DNA of 64,000 bases from Amycolatopsis coloradensis (GTDB lineage: Bacteria > Actinomycetota > Actinomycetes > Mycobacteriales > Pseudonocardiaceae), in assembly GCF_001953865.1 (NCBI RefSeq), contig NZ_MQUQ01000005.1, positions 523,256 through 587,255 on the forward strand. Reading direction: 5' to 3'. Under the pieces are notes generated by a model. That model was not told the DNA's origin and ran no database searches. It worked only from the letters and a program-made list of their open reading frames with translations. Shown here piece by piece: positions 1-9,234 of this stretch. The number at the start of each line of letters is the position of its first letter. The first letter of the stretch is position 1. A program made the position numbers and the translations under genes.

Positions 1-576
1 TCCACGTGGAAGGGCTACGCCTCCGACGGCAACGGCGACGGCGAGTCCAATCCGAACAACATCTTCGACGCGGCGCTGGGCACCGGCCGGTACCTGTGCT
101 CCGGCGGGCTCGATCTGTCCAAACCGGATCAGCTGCGCGCGGCCGTGTTCCGCTACAACAACTCCGACACCTACGTGAACACCGTGCTGATCTGGGCCGA
201 GGCCTACCGCACGGGCGTGCTGCCGACCCCGGACAGCAAGGTGCCCATCGGCGCCCCGAACGCCGCGGCCGCGCCGCCGCCCGCTTCGGTTCCGCCGCCT
301 CCGGTGCCGTCGACGCCGCCCGGTTCGGTGACGCCGCCGCCTTCGACTTCGCTGCCGTCTTCGAACTCGCCCTCGTCGTCGAAATCGCCGACGTCGGCCC
401 CGAAGCCGCCTTGCTCGCCGGTCACCGTGACGGAGACGACAACGACCCCGAGCCCGACGACCACGACCACTACGACGACTCCGAAACCGCCGCCGACGAC
501 CTGTTCCTCGCCGACGACGACCACCACGACGACGACGGTGACGTCAACGAGCAGCAAAGCCATCGACCCCTACTGA
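1..576 (+). CDS. C-terminal part of a lytic transglycosylase (MltB/SLT_2-like)
   Basis: The gene is cut at its 5' end by the window edge; only the last 191 codons are present. The visible start carries the D-G-N-G-D-G-x-S-N-P-N-N-I-F-D-A-A signature followed by a Y-L-C segment and the Y-N-N-S-D-x-Y-V end of the catalytic domain. These are typical of the soluble/membrane lytic transglycosylases that cleave peptidoglycan glycan strands in the cell wall. After about residue 80 the sequence becomes a proline-, serine- and threonine-rich tail with runs of up to eight threonines, presumably a wall-spanning or glycosylated linker. The tail repeats make the opposite strand look open as well, but that frame has no protein character. 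The next gene starts 24 bases downstream. Confidence 0.85.
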   Translation, partial: STWKGYASDGNGDGESNPNNIFDAALGTGRYLCSGGLDLSKPDQLRAAVFRYNNSDTYVNTVLIWAEAYRTGVLPTPDSKVPIGAPNAAAAPPPASVPPPPVPSTPPGSVTPPPSTSLPSSNSPSSSKSPTSAPKPPCSPVTVTETTTTPSPTTTTTTTTPKPPPTTCSSPTTTTTTTTVTSTSSKAIDPY

Positions 577-599
577 TCGGCATTGTCTAAGCTCGGGGC

Positions 600-1553
600 A
601 TGCCTCGTGTTGCCGCGATCGACTGTGGGACCAACTCCATCCGCCTGCTCGTCGCCGAGCTGACGCCCCGCCACGACGGGACGGTCGACCTGCGTGACCT
701 GCACCGCGAGATGCGGATCGTCCGCCTCGGCCAGGGAGTGGACGCCACCGGCAAGCTGGCCCCCGAGGCGCTCGAGCGCACCCGCGAGGCGCTGGCCGAC
801 TACACGATCGCCGCGCGCCGCAAAGGCGTGGAGAAGGTCCGTATGGTCGCGACGTCGGCGACCCGCGACGCGAGCAACCGCGACGAGTTCTTCGCGATGA
901 CGCGCGAGGTGCTCGGCGTCGAGGCCGAAGTCATCAGCGGCGACGAAGAGGCCCGGCTGTCCTTCACCGGCGCTGTCGGTGAACAGGATCCCGACGACGG
1001 CCCGTTCGTGGTGGTCGACGTCGGCGGCGGTTCGACCGAACTCGTGGTCGGCACCTGGGACGGCCGCCAGGCCGAGGTCAGCGCGGCCAAGTCGGTCGAC
1101 ATCGGCTGCGTCCGGATCACCGAACGCGCGCTGAAGTCCGACCCGCCGACCGCGGCCGAGATCGCCGAAGCCCGGGAGCTGGCCGCCAAGGTGCTCACCG
1201 AGGCCTTCGACGTCGTGGACGTCTCGACCGCGAAGACGTGGATCGGCGTCGCGGGGACGGTCACGACGCTGACCGCCGTGGCGCAGGGGTTGCCCGAGTA
1301 CGACTCCGAGCGCACCCACCTTTCGAAGCTCTCCCGCGCCGACATCGACCGTGTCGCGCGGTCGCTGCTGACCGCCGATCACGCGACGCGCGCCGCGAAC
1401 CCGGTGATCCACCCCGGCCGGGTCGACGTCATCGGCGGTGGCTCGGTGATCGTGCAAGTACTGGCCGAGCAGTTCGCCACGCGCAGTGGTCCCGGCGAAA
1501 TGGTGATCTCCGAGCACGACATCCTCGACGGGATCGCGCTGTCACTGGCCTGA
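600..1553 (+). CDS. Ppx/GppA family exopolyphosphatase
   Basis: A 317-residue protein of the short actinobacterial Ppx/GppA class, which hydrolyses polyphosphate or pppGpp in the cytoplasm. The N-terminal phosphate-binding motif A-I-D-C-G-T-N-S-I-R-L-L is at residues 6-17. A second ATPase-fold loop, D-V-G-G-G-S-T-E-L, falls near residue 140, and a G-G-G-S-V-I-V motif lies near the C-terminus. The length matches the two-domain form (as in M. tuberculosis Rv1026) rather than the 500-residue E. coli enzymes. The ATG follows the transglycosylase stop by 24 bases. Family assignment is firm; which substrate is preferred cannot be read from sequence. Confidence 0.9.
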   Translation: MPRVAAIDCGTNSIRLLVAELTPRHDGTVDLRDLHREMRIVRLGQGVDATGKLAPEALERTREALADYTIAARRKGVEKVRMVATSATRDASNRDEFFAMTREVLGVEAEVISGDEEARLSFTGAVGEQDPDDGPFVVVDVGGGSTELVVGTWDGRQAEVSAAKSVDIGCVRITERALKSDPPTAAEIAEARELAAKVLTEAFDVVDVSTAKTWIGVAGTVTTLTAVAQGLPEYDSERTHLSKLSRADIDRVARSLLTADHATRAANPVIHPGRVDVIGGGSVIVQVLAEQFATRSGPGEMVISEHDILDGIALSLA

Positions 1554-1810
1554 AGCCGGGGTTTTCTCTTACATGAAGCCATTTCTTTGGGTGATCACCT
1601 GGTGACCTCCAGTCCGGATTAGGCCATTCGGTGGCATCTTGCTGCTACCAACGTTGTGCTCTAACCGGGTGGTCCGGCACACCGTCACACATTTGCAACA
1701 CCAACGCACTGTGATCGGGTTCACCTGTCCCATAGCGTCGTCTCACCTTCTGGGCGGTAGGGCGCGACCAGCGCCCGCCGGACTATCCGACGACGAGAGT
1801 TGGAGGGGAC

Positions 1811-3427
1811 ATGCGGGCTTCACGCGGGTTCTGGGGAGCGACGGCGGTGGTGGCCACGGCGGCCCTGCTGCTGACGGCCTGTGGAGGTGGTGGGTCCAGT
1901 CAGGACAAGGGATCCGGTGCCGCCGACGCCAACGCGGCGGTCTCGGTTTACGGCACCGAGCCGGAGAACTCGCTGATTCCCGCCAACACCAACGAACTCG
2001 GCGGGTCCAAAGCCCTCAAGCCGGCCTTCTCGGCGCTGGTCGGTTACAAATCCGACACCGCCGAGCCGTACAACCTGATGGCCGAATCGATCACCACGAC
2101 CGATTCCAAGGTCTTCGACATCAAGATCAAAAAGGGCTGGAAGTTCCACGACGGGACCGAGGTCAAGGCCAAGAACTTCGTCGACGCGTGGAACTACAGC
2201 GCGAACGGCAAGAACGGCATGCAGAACGCGGCCTTCTTCGAGCAGATCCAGGGCTACGACGAGATCAGCGCGAAAGAGCCGGCCGTCAAGGAGATGTCCG
2301 GGCTCAAGATCGTGAACGACCACGAGTTCCAGGTCACCCTGAAGGGCCCGTTCTCGGTGTTCGCCACCAAGATCGGCTATCTCGCCTTCGCGCCCCTGCC
2401 GGACAAGTTCTTCGCCGACCCGGAGGCGTTCGCCAAGGCCCCGATCGGTAACGGGCCGCTGAAGTTCGTTTCGCGCACGCCGAACCAGAACATGAAGCTC
2501 ACGCGGTACGACGAGTACCAGGGCGAGGACAAGGTCAAGTTCAAGGACCTCGAAGTCCGCATCTACACCAGCCAGGAAACCGCGTACCAGGACCTGCTGA
2601 GCAACCGCCTCGACTTCATGGAGGCGCTCCCGCCCGCGGCGAAGGCAGGCGGGAAGTACAAGACCGACCTCGGTGATCGTCTGGTGGAAGGCAAACTGCT
2701 CGGCATCGCCGCGCTCGCCGTCCCGTACTACGTCCCGGGTTACGACAACCTCGACCTGCGCAAGGCGATCGCGCTCGCGATCGACCGCGAGCAGATCGTC
2801 AAGACCGTCATGAACGACACCTACGCGGCGGCAGACGGCTACGTCTCACGCGGTATCGAGGGCTACCGGCCCGGCGTCTGCGAGTTCTGCAAGTTCGACC
2901 CGGTGAAGGCCAAGGAGTTCTGGGCGAAATCCGGCTACACCGGCAAGCTGACCATCGCCTCGAACGCGGACGGCGGACGCAAGGAACCGCTGGTCGCGGC
3001 GTGCAACAGCATCAAGAACGCGCTCGGCGTCGAATGCGACTTCGTCCCGGCGACCGACTTCGGCCAGTGGCGCAGCATCGTCAACGGCAGGCAGCTGACC
3101 GGGATGGGCCGGTCCGACTGGTCGGCCGACTACCCGTCGATCGAGAACTACCTGAACCCGCGCTACAAGAGCACCGGTTCGTCGAACGACTCGACGTACA
3201 ACAACCCGGCCGTCGACGCGCTGCTGAAGCAGGCGGACCAGACCGCCGACAAGGCGGCCGCAATCAAGCTGTACCAGCAGGCGGAGGACCTGATCGCGAA
3301 GGATTTGCCGCAGATCCCCGTGTGGGAGGAGAAGGGCGTCGGCGGCAAGTCGAACCGGCTCAAGGTCGCGAAGCTCGACTTCGGCCGTCTCGCGGACTAC
3401 TCGTCCATCGAGGTCGCCGCGAAGTAA
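1811..3427 (+). CDS. ABC transporter substrate-binding lipoprotein, oligopeptide/dipeptide family (SBP_bac_5)
   Basis: A 538-residue solute-binding protein. It has a lipoprotein signal peptide ending in L-L-T-A-C, so Cys24 is the predicted lipidated residue, and a Gly/Ser-rich linker tethers it to the membrane. The body carries the family-5 pattern (Y-G-T-E-P-E-N-S-L-I-P near the start, K-F-H-D-G-T-E-V and a late W-S-A-D-Y-P). The start is supported by GGAGGGGAC just before the ATG. It is the first gene of a five-gene importer, and a 15-bp hairpin separates it from the permease genes. The substrate is probably peptides, given the secreted protease at the end of the cluster, but this is inference. 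The roughly 257 bases upstream hold no other gene. Confidence 0.93.
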   Translation: MRASRGFWGATAVVATAALLLTACGGGGSSQDKGSGAADANAAVSVYGTEPENSLIPANTNELGGSKALKPAFSALVGYKSDTAEPYNLMAESITTTDSKVFDIKIKKGWKFHDGTEVKAKNFVDAWNYSANGKNGMQNAAFFEQIQGYDEISAKEPAVKEMSGLKIVNDHEFQVTLKGPFSVFATKIGYLAFAPLPDKFFADPEAFAKAPIGNGPLKFVSRTPNQNMKLTRYDEYQGEDKVKFKDLEVRIYTSQETAYQDLLSNRLDFMEALPPAAKAGGKYKTDLGDRLVEGKLLGIAALAVPYYVPGYDNLDLRKAIALAIDREQIVKTVMNDTYAAADGYVSRGIEGYRPGVCEFCKFDPVKAKEFWAKSGYTGKLTIASNADGGRKEPLVAACNSIKNALGVECDFVPATDFGQWRSIVNGRQLTGMGRSDWSADYPSIENYLNPRYKSTGSSNDSTYNNPAVDALLKQADQTADKAAAIKLYQQAEDLIAKDLPQIPVWEEKGVGGKSNRLKVAKLDFGRLADYSSIEVAAK

Positions 3428-3439
3428 CCGCGTGGTCGT

Positions 3440-3476
3440 GCGGGCCGGGAGCGGCGGATCACCGCTCCCGGCCCGC
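3440..3476 (+). terminator. Intercistronic hairpin after the binding-protein gene
   Basis: Perfect 15-bp arms (GCGGGCCGGGAGCGG and its complement) enclose a 7-base loop, starting 12 bases after the binding-protein stop codon. No T-run follows. In binding-protein transporters such hairpins commonly reduce read-through or protect the upstream mRNA so that the binding protein exceeds the permeases. That role is inferred from position. Confidence 0.75.
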
Positions 3477-3520
3477 CGGAACCCCGGCTCCCACCACGCG
3501 ATCCCCAGGACGGCACGCCC

Positions 3521-4447
3521 ATGTCCCAGTACATCCTCAGACGACTGCTCCAGCTCATCCCGGTCTTCTTCGGCACCACTTTCCTCATCTACGCCCTCGT
3601 GTGGGCGGTGCCCGGTGACCCGTTCGCCGGCAAATGCGGTCAGGTCGCCTGCCCGCCCGCCTACATCGAGATGATGACCGCGAAGTTCAACCTCGACGAT
3701 TCGATCTTCGTCCAGTACTTCAAATACCTCGGGAACCTGTTCACCGGCGACTGGGGTGAGACCTTCAACGGTGTCTCGGTCGGCGAGCTGATCGGGAACG
3801 CCTATCCGGTGACCGTCCGGCTCGCGCTCATCGCGGTGGCCATCGAGGCGATCATCGGGCTGTCCGCCGGCATCCTGACCGGCCTGCGCGGCAAGGGTTT
3901 CCTCGACAACCTCGTGCTGATGTCCACCACGTTCCTGATCTCGATCCCGGTGTTCGTCACCGCGATCGTGCTGCAGATCATCCTGGGATCGGAACTGGGC
4001 ATTATCGACGCGAGCGTGTCCGAGGACGCCACGATCGGCGAACTGATCGTGCCCGGAATCGCGCTGGGCAGCCTGTCCATGGCCTACATCGCCCGGCTGA
4101 CCAGAACGAGCATCGCGGAGAACCGGCACGCCGACTACGTCCGCACGGCCGTCGCGAAAGGGCAGCCACGCAGCCGGGTCGTCGGCGTTCACCTGCTCCG
4201 GAACTCGGTGATCCCGGTGCTGACCTTCATCGGCACCGACATCGGCGCGCTCATGGGCGGGGCCATCGTCACCGAAGGCGTGTTCAACATCAACGGCATC
4301 GGCGGGCTCATCTTCCGCGGTATCCAGAACCGGGAGGGCGCCACCGTCACCGGCGTCGTCGTCCTGCTGGTGATCGTCTACCTGCTGGTGAGTCTCATCG
4401 TCGACCTGCTCTATGCCGTTCTCGACCCGAGGATCCGTTATGACTGA
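3521..4447 (+). CDS. ABC transporter permease, DppB/OppB type
   Basis: A 308-residue inner-membrane permease. The N-terminus M-S-Q-Y-I-L-R-R-L-L-Q-L-I-P is the usual first segment of DppB/OppB proteins, followed by a large extracytoplasmic loop and about five more membrane segments. The EAA-type cytoplasmic loop lies around Y-V-R-T-A-V-A-K-G (near residue 205), which contacts the ATPases. It ends C-terminally in D-P-R-I-R-Y-D, typical of the family. It overlaps the next permease by 8 bases if that gene starts at 4440. It forms the translocation pore with that partner. Confidence 0.93.
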   Translation: MSQYILRRLLQLIPVFFGTTFLIYALVWAVPGDPFAGKCGQVACPPAYIEMMTAKFNLDDSIFVQYFKYLGNLFTGDWGETFNGVSVGELIGNAYPVTVRLALIAVAIEAIIGLSAGILTGLRGKGFLDNLVLMSTTFLISIPVFVTAIVLQIILGSELGIIDASVSEDATIGELIVPGIALGSLSMAYIARLTRTSIAENRHADYVRTAVAKGQPRSRVVGVHLLRNSVIPVLTFIGTDIGALMGGAIVTEGVFNINGIGGLIFRGIQNREGATVTGVVVLLVIVYLLVSLIVDLLYAVLDPRIRYD

Positions 4448-5393
4448 CCCGAACGTGGCCGGTAAGGTGTCCTCTGTGGACATCGCGGCCGCCGGTGTCG
4501 CCGATGATTCCGCGCTGGCGCACAAGCCACGCAGTCTCGGCGGCGACGCCTGGCGGATGCTGCGCCGCAGGCCGTCCTTCATCATCTCCGCCGCAATCAT
4601 CGCGCTCATCGTGCTCATCGCGATCGTGCCCGATCTGTTCAGTTCCCGTCCGGCCGGGTTCAGCGATCTGACCCACGCCAACGAAGGGCCGTCCGGGGAC
4701 GCCTGGTTCGGTTACGACAACCAGGGTTATGACGTCTACGCGCGGACCATCCACGGCGCGCGGGCGTCGTTGCTGGTCGGTGTGTTCGCGACGGTGCTGA
4801 CGATCCTGATCGGTTCGATCGTCGGGATCGTCGCCGGGTACTACGGCCGTCTCGTCGACAGCCTGTTCTCGCGGATCGGCGACATCTTCGCGGCGCTTCC
4901 GTTCGTGCTCGGCGCGATCGTCATCCTCACGACGTTCAACGCCCCCGGCACGAATCCGGGCGCGGTCACCATCATCGTGCAGGTGGTGTTCTCGATCGCG
5001 GCGCTGAGCTGGCCGGTGGCGATGCGGATCATGCGGTCGGCGACGCTGGTGGCCAAGCAACTCGACTACGTCAAGGCCGCGCGCGGGCTCGGCGCGAGCA
5101 CGCCACGCATCGTGTTCCGGCACCTGCTGCCCAATACGGTCGCGCCGGTGCTGGTCTACGGGACCATCGCGCTCGGCGCGTTCATCGGCGCGGAGGCGAC
5201 GCTGGCCTATCTCGGTGTCGGCGTACGGCCGCCGGTCGTTTCGTGGGGCGTGATGATCAGCGACGCACGGGACTACTTCCGGGTGAACCCGCACATGCTG
5301 TTGTTCCCCGCCGGGTTCGTGACCGTCACCGTGCTCGCGTTCGTCATGCTCGGTGACGGGATCCGCGACGCGCTCGACCCGAAGGCCCGGTGA
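4440..5393 (+). CDS. ABC transporter permease, DppC/OppC type
   Basis: A permease of about 317 residues and the second pore subunit. I place the start at the ATG of 4440, inside the ATGACTGA overlap with the upstream stop and preceded by GAGGA. An in-frame ATG at 4413 is possible but lies well inside the upstream gene. The cytoplasmic N-terminus ends in a W-R-M-L-R-R-R-P-S motif, the OppC_N signature, then a first membrane segment and a loop. The EAA loop Y-V-K-A-A-R-G-L-G-A is near residue 215. The C-terminal D-G-I-R-D-A-L-D-P-K matches DppC proteins. The ATPase gene begins 6 bases after the stop. Confidence 0.92.
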   Translation: MTDPNVAGKVSSVDIAAAGVADDSALAHKPRSLGGDAWRMLRRRPSFIISAAIIALIVLIAIVPDLFSSRPAGFSDLTHANEGPSGDAWFGYDNQGYDVYARTIHGARASLLVGVFATVLTILIGSIVGIVAGYYGRLVDSLFSRIGDIFAALPFVLGAIVILTTFNAPGTNPGAVTIIVQVVFSIAALSWPVAMRIMRSATLVAKQLDYVKAARGLGASTPRIVFRHLLPNTVAPVLVYGTIALGAFIGAEATLAYLGVGVRPPVVSWGVMISDARDYFRVNPHMLLFPAGFVTVTVLAFVMLGDGIRDALDPKAR

Positions 5394-5399
5394 TCTGCT

Positions 5400-6392
5400 G
5401 TGTCCGACGAATTACTGCTAGAGGTGGAAGACCTCCACGTCGAATTTCGCACGTCCGATGGTGTCGCGACCGTGCTCAACGGTGTCGACTACTCCGTACA
5501 CGCCGGGGAAACCCTTGCCGTGCTGGGAGAATCCGGCTCCGGCAAGAGCGTGACCGCGCAGACGGTGATGGGGATCCTCGACAGCCCGCCCGCCGTCGTC
5601 ACCGGCGGGGCCGTCCGGTATCGAGGCGAAGATCTGCTCACCGCCACCGAAGAGCGGCGGCGCGAGGTACGAGGCGGGGAGATCGCGATGATCTTCCAGG
5701 ACGCGCTTTCCGCGCTGAACCCGGTCTTCACCGTGGGGTTCCAGATCGAGGAACAACTGCGGGTCCGGCTCGGCATGTCCAAAAAGGACGCTCGCAAGCG
5801 GGCGATCGAACTCCTCGACACCGTCCGCATCCCGGCCGCCGCCCGGCGGATCCGCGAGTACCCGCACCAGTTCTCCGGCGGGATGCGGCAGCGCGCGATG
5901 ATCGCGATGTCGCTCGCGCTCGACCCCGACCTGCTGATCGCGGACGAGCCGACGACCGCGCTGGACGTCACCGTGCAGGCCCAGATCATGGACCTGCTGG
6001 CGGAGATCCAGGCCGAACGGCGGATGGGGCTGATCCTGATCACGCACGACCTGGCGGTGGTCGCCGAGGTCGCCGACCGGATCGCGGTGATGTACGCGGG
6101 CCGGATCGTCGAACAGGCCGACGTCGCCGAGTTGTTCCGTTCGCCGGGGCATCCCTACACCGAGGCGCTGATGGCCTCGCTGCCGCGGCTCGACCTCAAA
6201 GGACAGACGCTGGAGACCATCAAGGGCCTGCCGCCGAGCCTGCTGAACGTCCCGCCCGGCTGCCCGTTCCATCCGCGCTGCCCGCGGGCGCAGAGCCGGT
6301 GCGAGTCCGAGCGGCCCGCCCTGCACAGCCTCGGTTTCGGCCGGGTCAGCGCGTGCCACTTCGCCGACGAGGTGGTGAGTGGTCGTGTCTGA
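5400..6392 (+). CDS. ABC transporter ATP-binding protein, DppD/OppD type
   Basis: A 330-residue ATPase. Walker A is G-E-S-G-S-G-K-S at residues 43-50, the signature F-S-G-G-M-R-Q-R is near 160, and Walker B L-L-I-A-D-E-P follows at about 180. The C-terminal oligopeptide-transport extension has the C-P-F-H-P-R-C-P cysteine motif. The start is GTG, supported by 6-base spacing from the previous stop. Codon 5 is TTA (5412-5414), a very rare codon in such genomes, so translation could depend on a UAA-anticodon leucine tRNA. The gene overlaps the start of the partner ATPase gene by 14 bases. Confidence 0.93.
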   Translation: MSDELLLEVEDLHVEFRTSDGVATVLNGVDYSVHAGETLAVLGESGSGKSVTAQTVMGILDSPPAVVTGGAVRYRGEDLLTATEERRREVRGGEIAMIFQDALSALNPVFTVGFQIEEQLRVRLGMSKKDARKRAIELLDTVRIPAAARRIREYPHQFSGGMRQRAMIAMSLALDPDLLIADEPTTALDVTVQAQIMDLLAEIQAERRMGLILITHDLAVVAEVADRIAVMYAGRIVEQADVAELFRSPGHPYTEALMASLPRLDLKGQTLETIKGLPPSLLNVPPGCPFHPRCPRAQSRCESERPALHSLGFGRVSACHFADEVVSGRV

Positions 6393-7383
6393 ACCCATTC
6401 TGCGGGTCGAGAACCTGGTGAAGTACTTCCCCGTGCGAGCCGGGGTCCTCTTCAAACGCACGATCGGCCACGTGAAGGCGGTCGACGGGGTCTCCTTCGA
6501 TCTCATGCCGGGGGAAACCCTTGGCGTGGTGGGGGAATCCGGCTGCGGTAAGTCCACTTTGGCCCAGGTGCTGATGCGGCTGGAGGAGCCGACGGGCGGG
6601 CTCGCGACCTTCGAAGGCCGTGACATCTTCGCGTTGCGGGGAGCCGAACTCAGGAAGCTGCGGCGCGAAATCCAGGTCGTGTTGCAGGATCCGTACACCT
6701 CGCTGAACCCGAGGATGACGGTCGGCGACATCATCGGCGAACCCTTCGAGATCCACACCGAGGTGGCGCCGAAGGGATCGCGGGCGGCGAAGGTGCGGGA
6801 GTTGCTCGACGTCGTCGGGCTGAATCCCGAGCACATCAACCGCTATCCGCACCAGTTCTCCGGTGGCCAGCGCCAGCGCATCGGGATCGCGCGGGCACTG
6901 GCCTTGCGGCCGAAGGTCATCATCTGTGACGAACCTGTTTCCGCCTTGGACGTTTCGATCCAGGCGCAGGTGATGAACCTGCTCGGTGAATTGCAGAAGG
7001 AATTCGGCCTTTCCTACGTGTTCATCGCACACGACCTGTCCGTGGTGCGCCACCTTTCCACGCGGGTCGCGGTGATGTATCTCGGCAAGATCGTGGAAAT
7101 GGGCACGGAAGAGGAGATCTACGAACATCCGTCGCATCCCTACACGCAGGCGCTGCTGTCCGCGGTTCCGGTCGCGGACCCGGCTTTGCGCGGGCAGCGA
7201 CAGGTGATTCGCCTGGAAGGGGACGTCCCGAGTCCGCTGGATCCGCCGTCGGGCTGCCGGTTCCGCACGCGGTGCTGGAAGGCGCAGGACGTTTGCGCGG
7301 ATCGGGAACCCGAATTGATCACGCGGACCGGTGGGCATTTGTCCGCCTGCCATTTCGCGGAGGAGAAAACCGTCGTTCCCTGA
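6379..7383 (+). CDS. ABC transporter ATP-binding protein, DppF/OppF type
   Basis: A 334-residue ATPase. Walker A is G-E-S-G-C-G-K-S-T at residues 52-60, the signature F-S-G-G-Q-R-Q-R is near 165, and Walker B is I-I-C-D-E-P. A C-terminal oligopeptide domain holds the [10 protein letters not shown] motif. GTG codons at 6379 and 6385 are both plausible starts, and GAGGTGGTGA lies just upstream of the first. Overlap with the previous gene implies translational coupling. It pairs with the DppD-type subunit to power the permeases. The next gene, a secreted protease, starts 40 bases after the stop and has its own ribosome site. Confidence 0.92.
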   Translation: MVVSEPILRVENLVKYFPVRAGVLFKRTIGHVKAVDGVSFDLMPGETLGVVGESGCGKSTLAQVLMRLEEPTGGLATFEGRDIFALRGAELRKLRREIQVVLQDPYTSLNPRMTVGDIIGEPFEIHTEVAPKGSRAAKVRELLDVVGLNPEHINRYPHQFSGGQRQRIGIARALALRPKVIICDEPVSALDVSIQAQVMNLLGELQKEFGLSYVFIAHDLSVVRHLSTRVAVMYLGKIVEMGTEEEIYEHPSHPYTQALLSAVPVADPALRGQRQVIRLEGDVPSPLDPPSGCRFRTRCWKAQDVCADREPELITRTGGHLSACHFAEEKTVVP

Positions 7384-7423
7384 CGGTGTGGTTTCATGAA
7401 TCGTTTTCTTCAGGAGGCAGGAA

Positions 7424-9145
7424 ATGAAAAGATCGAGATCTCTTGTCATCGCGCTCGCGGTACCGTTGTTCGGTGCGATCGTCGCGGCTCCGATGGCGTC
7501 CGCGCAGCCACGGCTTTCCGGTGCGGCGACCGAATTCTCCGTTCTGGCCCGTGAAGGGCAAAGTGTCGCTTCGGTCGAGAAGGCGATCCGCGCCGCCGGG
7601 GGCACCGTCGTGACGAGCAACGCCGCCGTCGGCTTGATCACCGCGACCGCGCCCGCCAACGGTTTCGCCGAACGGGTCTCCGCGGACCGCTCGGTTTTCG
7701 GGGCGGCCAAAGCGAAGCCGATCGGCACCGCGCCGAAGACCGGCAAGGCGAAGGTCAAGCCGAATCTCGTGGAGAAGGAGAGCCGCGGCGCCGCGTCGGC
7801 CAAGAAGCCGGCGCACCCGCAGGCCGTCGGCATGGACCCGCTCGACGATCAGCTGTGGGGGCTCAAGTCCGTCCGTTCGGACCTTTCGCGGACCAAGCAG
7901 CCGGGTGACAAGCGCGTGAAGGTCGGCGTCATCGACACCGGCGTCGACGGGAGCCACCCCGACATCGCGCCGAACTTCGACCTCGCCGCGTCGCGGAACT
8001 TCACGAAGGACATCGTCTCCGACGTCAACGGCGCCGTGGTCGACGGACCGTGTGAATATCGCAGCTGCGTCGACCCGGCGAACCACGACGACAACGGGCA
8101 CGGCACGCACGTGGCCGGCACCATCGGCGCCGCCGCGAACGGCTTCGGTGTCTCGGGTGTCGCGCCGAACGTGACGCTGGTGAACATCCGCGCCGGCCAG
8201 GACTCGGGCTTCTTCTTCCTGCAATCGACCGTGGACGCGATCACCTACGCCGGCGACGCCGGTGTGGACGTCGTCAACATGAGCTTCTACACGGACCCTT
8301 GGCTCTACAACTGCGCGTCCAACCCGGCCGACTCGGCCGCGGAGCAGGCTGAGCAGCGCACCATCATCGAGGCGACGACCCGCGCGCTGAACTACGCGCA
8401 CCGCAAGGGCGTCACCCAGGTGGTCTCACTGGGCAACCAGCACAGCGACCTCGCAGCCCCGCAGCCGGACGCTTCGAGCCCCGGCTACCCGTCGAACAGC
8501 ACGCACCCGCGGCAGATCGACAACGCGAGCTGCCTCTCGCTGCCCATCGAAGGCCCGCACACGATCGGCGTCTCGTCCTTCGGCCCTTCGCAGGCGAAGG
8601 CGGACTACTCGAACTATGGCGTCGAGCAAATCTCGGTCTCCGCGCCCGGTGGCTACTTCCGTGACTACTTCGGCACCCCGTGGCACCGCACGGTCGAGAA
8701 CCAGATCCTCTCGACCTACCCGCGCAACGTCGGCGTCGCGGAAGGCAACATCGACGCGGCCGGGAACGTCACCCCCGACGGTGTCACCGCCGGTATCCAG
8801 AAGGCGACCGCCGCCGACGGCCGCGTCGGCTACTACCAGTGGCTCCAGGGGACGTCGATGGCGTCGCCGCACGCGACCGGTGTCGCCGCGCTCATCGTTT
8901 CGCAGTACGGCAAGGGGTCGCGCGACTTCGGGCTGAACCCGGACGCGGTGCAGCGTGTCCTCGAAGGCACGGCTTCGGACATCGCCTGCCCGGTGCCGCG
9001 GACCGTCGACTACCTGAAGGAGGGCCGGGACGCTTCGTTCACCGCCACGTGCACGGGTGACGCTTCGTTCAACGGCTTCTACGGGCACGGTGCGGTGGAC
9101 GCCTGGTCGGCCGTCACCCGCGGTTCCCAATACCTACGCGGCTGA
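7424..9145 (+). CDS. Secreted subtilisin-like serine protease (S8 family)
   Basis: A 573-residue protein with a signal peptide ending in A-S-A near residue 27 and a propeptide region, followed by an S8 catalytic domain. The triad is visible: Asp171 in V-I-D-T-G-V-D-G, His226 in N-G-H-G-T-H-V-A-G, and Ser478 in G-T-S-M-A-S-P-H. A strong AGGAGG lies 8 bases before the ATG. It sits 40 bases downstream of the peptide importer, on the same strand, so extracellular proteolysis and uptake of the products are likely co-expressed. The internal stretch between His and Ser is longer than in classical subtilisin, with several cysteines that could form disulfides. A palindrome lies 24 bases after the stop. 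Confidence 0.94.
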   Translation: MKRSRSLVIALAVPLFGAIVAAPMASAQPRLSGAATEFSVLAREGQSVASVEKAIRAAGGTVVTSNAAVGLITATAPANGFAERVSADRSVFGAAKAKPIGTAPKTGKAKVKPNLVEKESRGAASAKKPAHPQAVGMDPLDDQLWGLKSVRSDLSRTKQPGDKRVKVGVIDTGVDGSHPDIAPNFDLAASRNFTKDIVSDVNGAVVDGPCEYRSCVDPANHDDNGHGTHVAGTIGAAANGFGVSGVAPNVTLVNIRAGQDSGFFFLQSTVDAITYAGDAGVDVVNMSFYTDPWLYNCASNPADSAAEQAEQRTIIEATTRALNYAHRKGVTQVVSLGNQHSDLAAPQPDASSPGYPSNSTHPRQIDNASCLSLPIEGPHTIGVSSFGPSQAKADYSNYGVEQISVSAPGGYFRDYFGTPWHRTVENQILSTYPRNVGVAEGNIDAAGNVTPDGVTAGIQKATAADGRVGYYQWLQGTSMASPHATGVAALIVSQYGKGSRDFGLNPDAVQRVLEGTASDIACPVPRTVDYLKEGRDASFTATCTGDASFNGFYGHGAVDAWSAVTRGSQYLRG

Positions 9146-9169
9146 TCCCTCCTGGCGATAGTCGGACGC

Positions 9170-9222
9170 GTTATGAACGGACCTTTCATAACAAATTTTG
9201 TTATGAAAGGTCCGTTCATAAC
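9170..9222. repeat. 53-bp palindrome, copy 1 (GTTATGAACGGACC type)
   Basis: Two exactly complementary 23-base arms (9170-9192 and 9200-9222) flank a 7-base A/T loop. Each arm is itself an imperfect palindrome, GTTATGAA-CGGACC-TTTCATAAC. It lies in the 89-base gap between the convergent protease and AbiEi-like genes, 24 and 12 bases from their stop codons. A second copy with the same arms is at 10249. It may act as a bidirectional terminator; that is inference. Confidence 0.9.
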
Positions 9223-9234
9223 AGCCGGTGGTGC

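Noticed and set aside
204-563. Long minus-strand open frame opposite the transglycosylase tail
   Set aside because: It is a valine- and glycine-run translation of the Thr/Pro repeats on the other strand and has no start context or family resemblance.
2846-4681. 611-codon minus-strand open frame across the binding-protein and permease genes
   Set aside because: It is antisense to two clear ABC genes. The translation is rich in Asp, Arg, Gly and His with no domain, a usual effect of GC-rich codon use.
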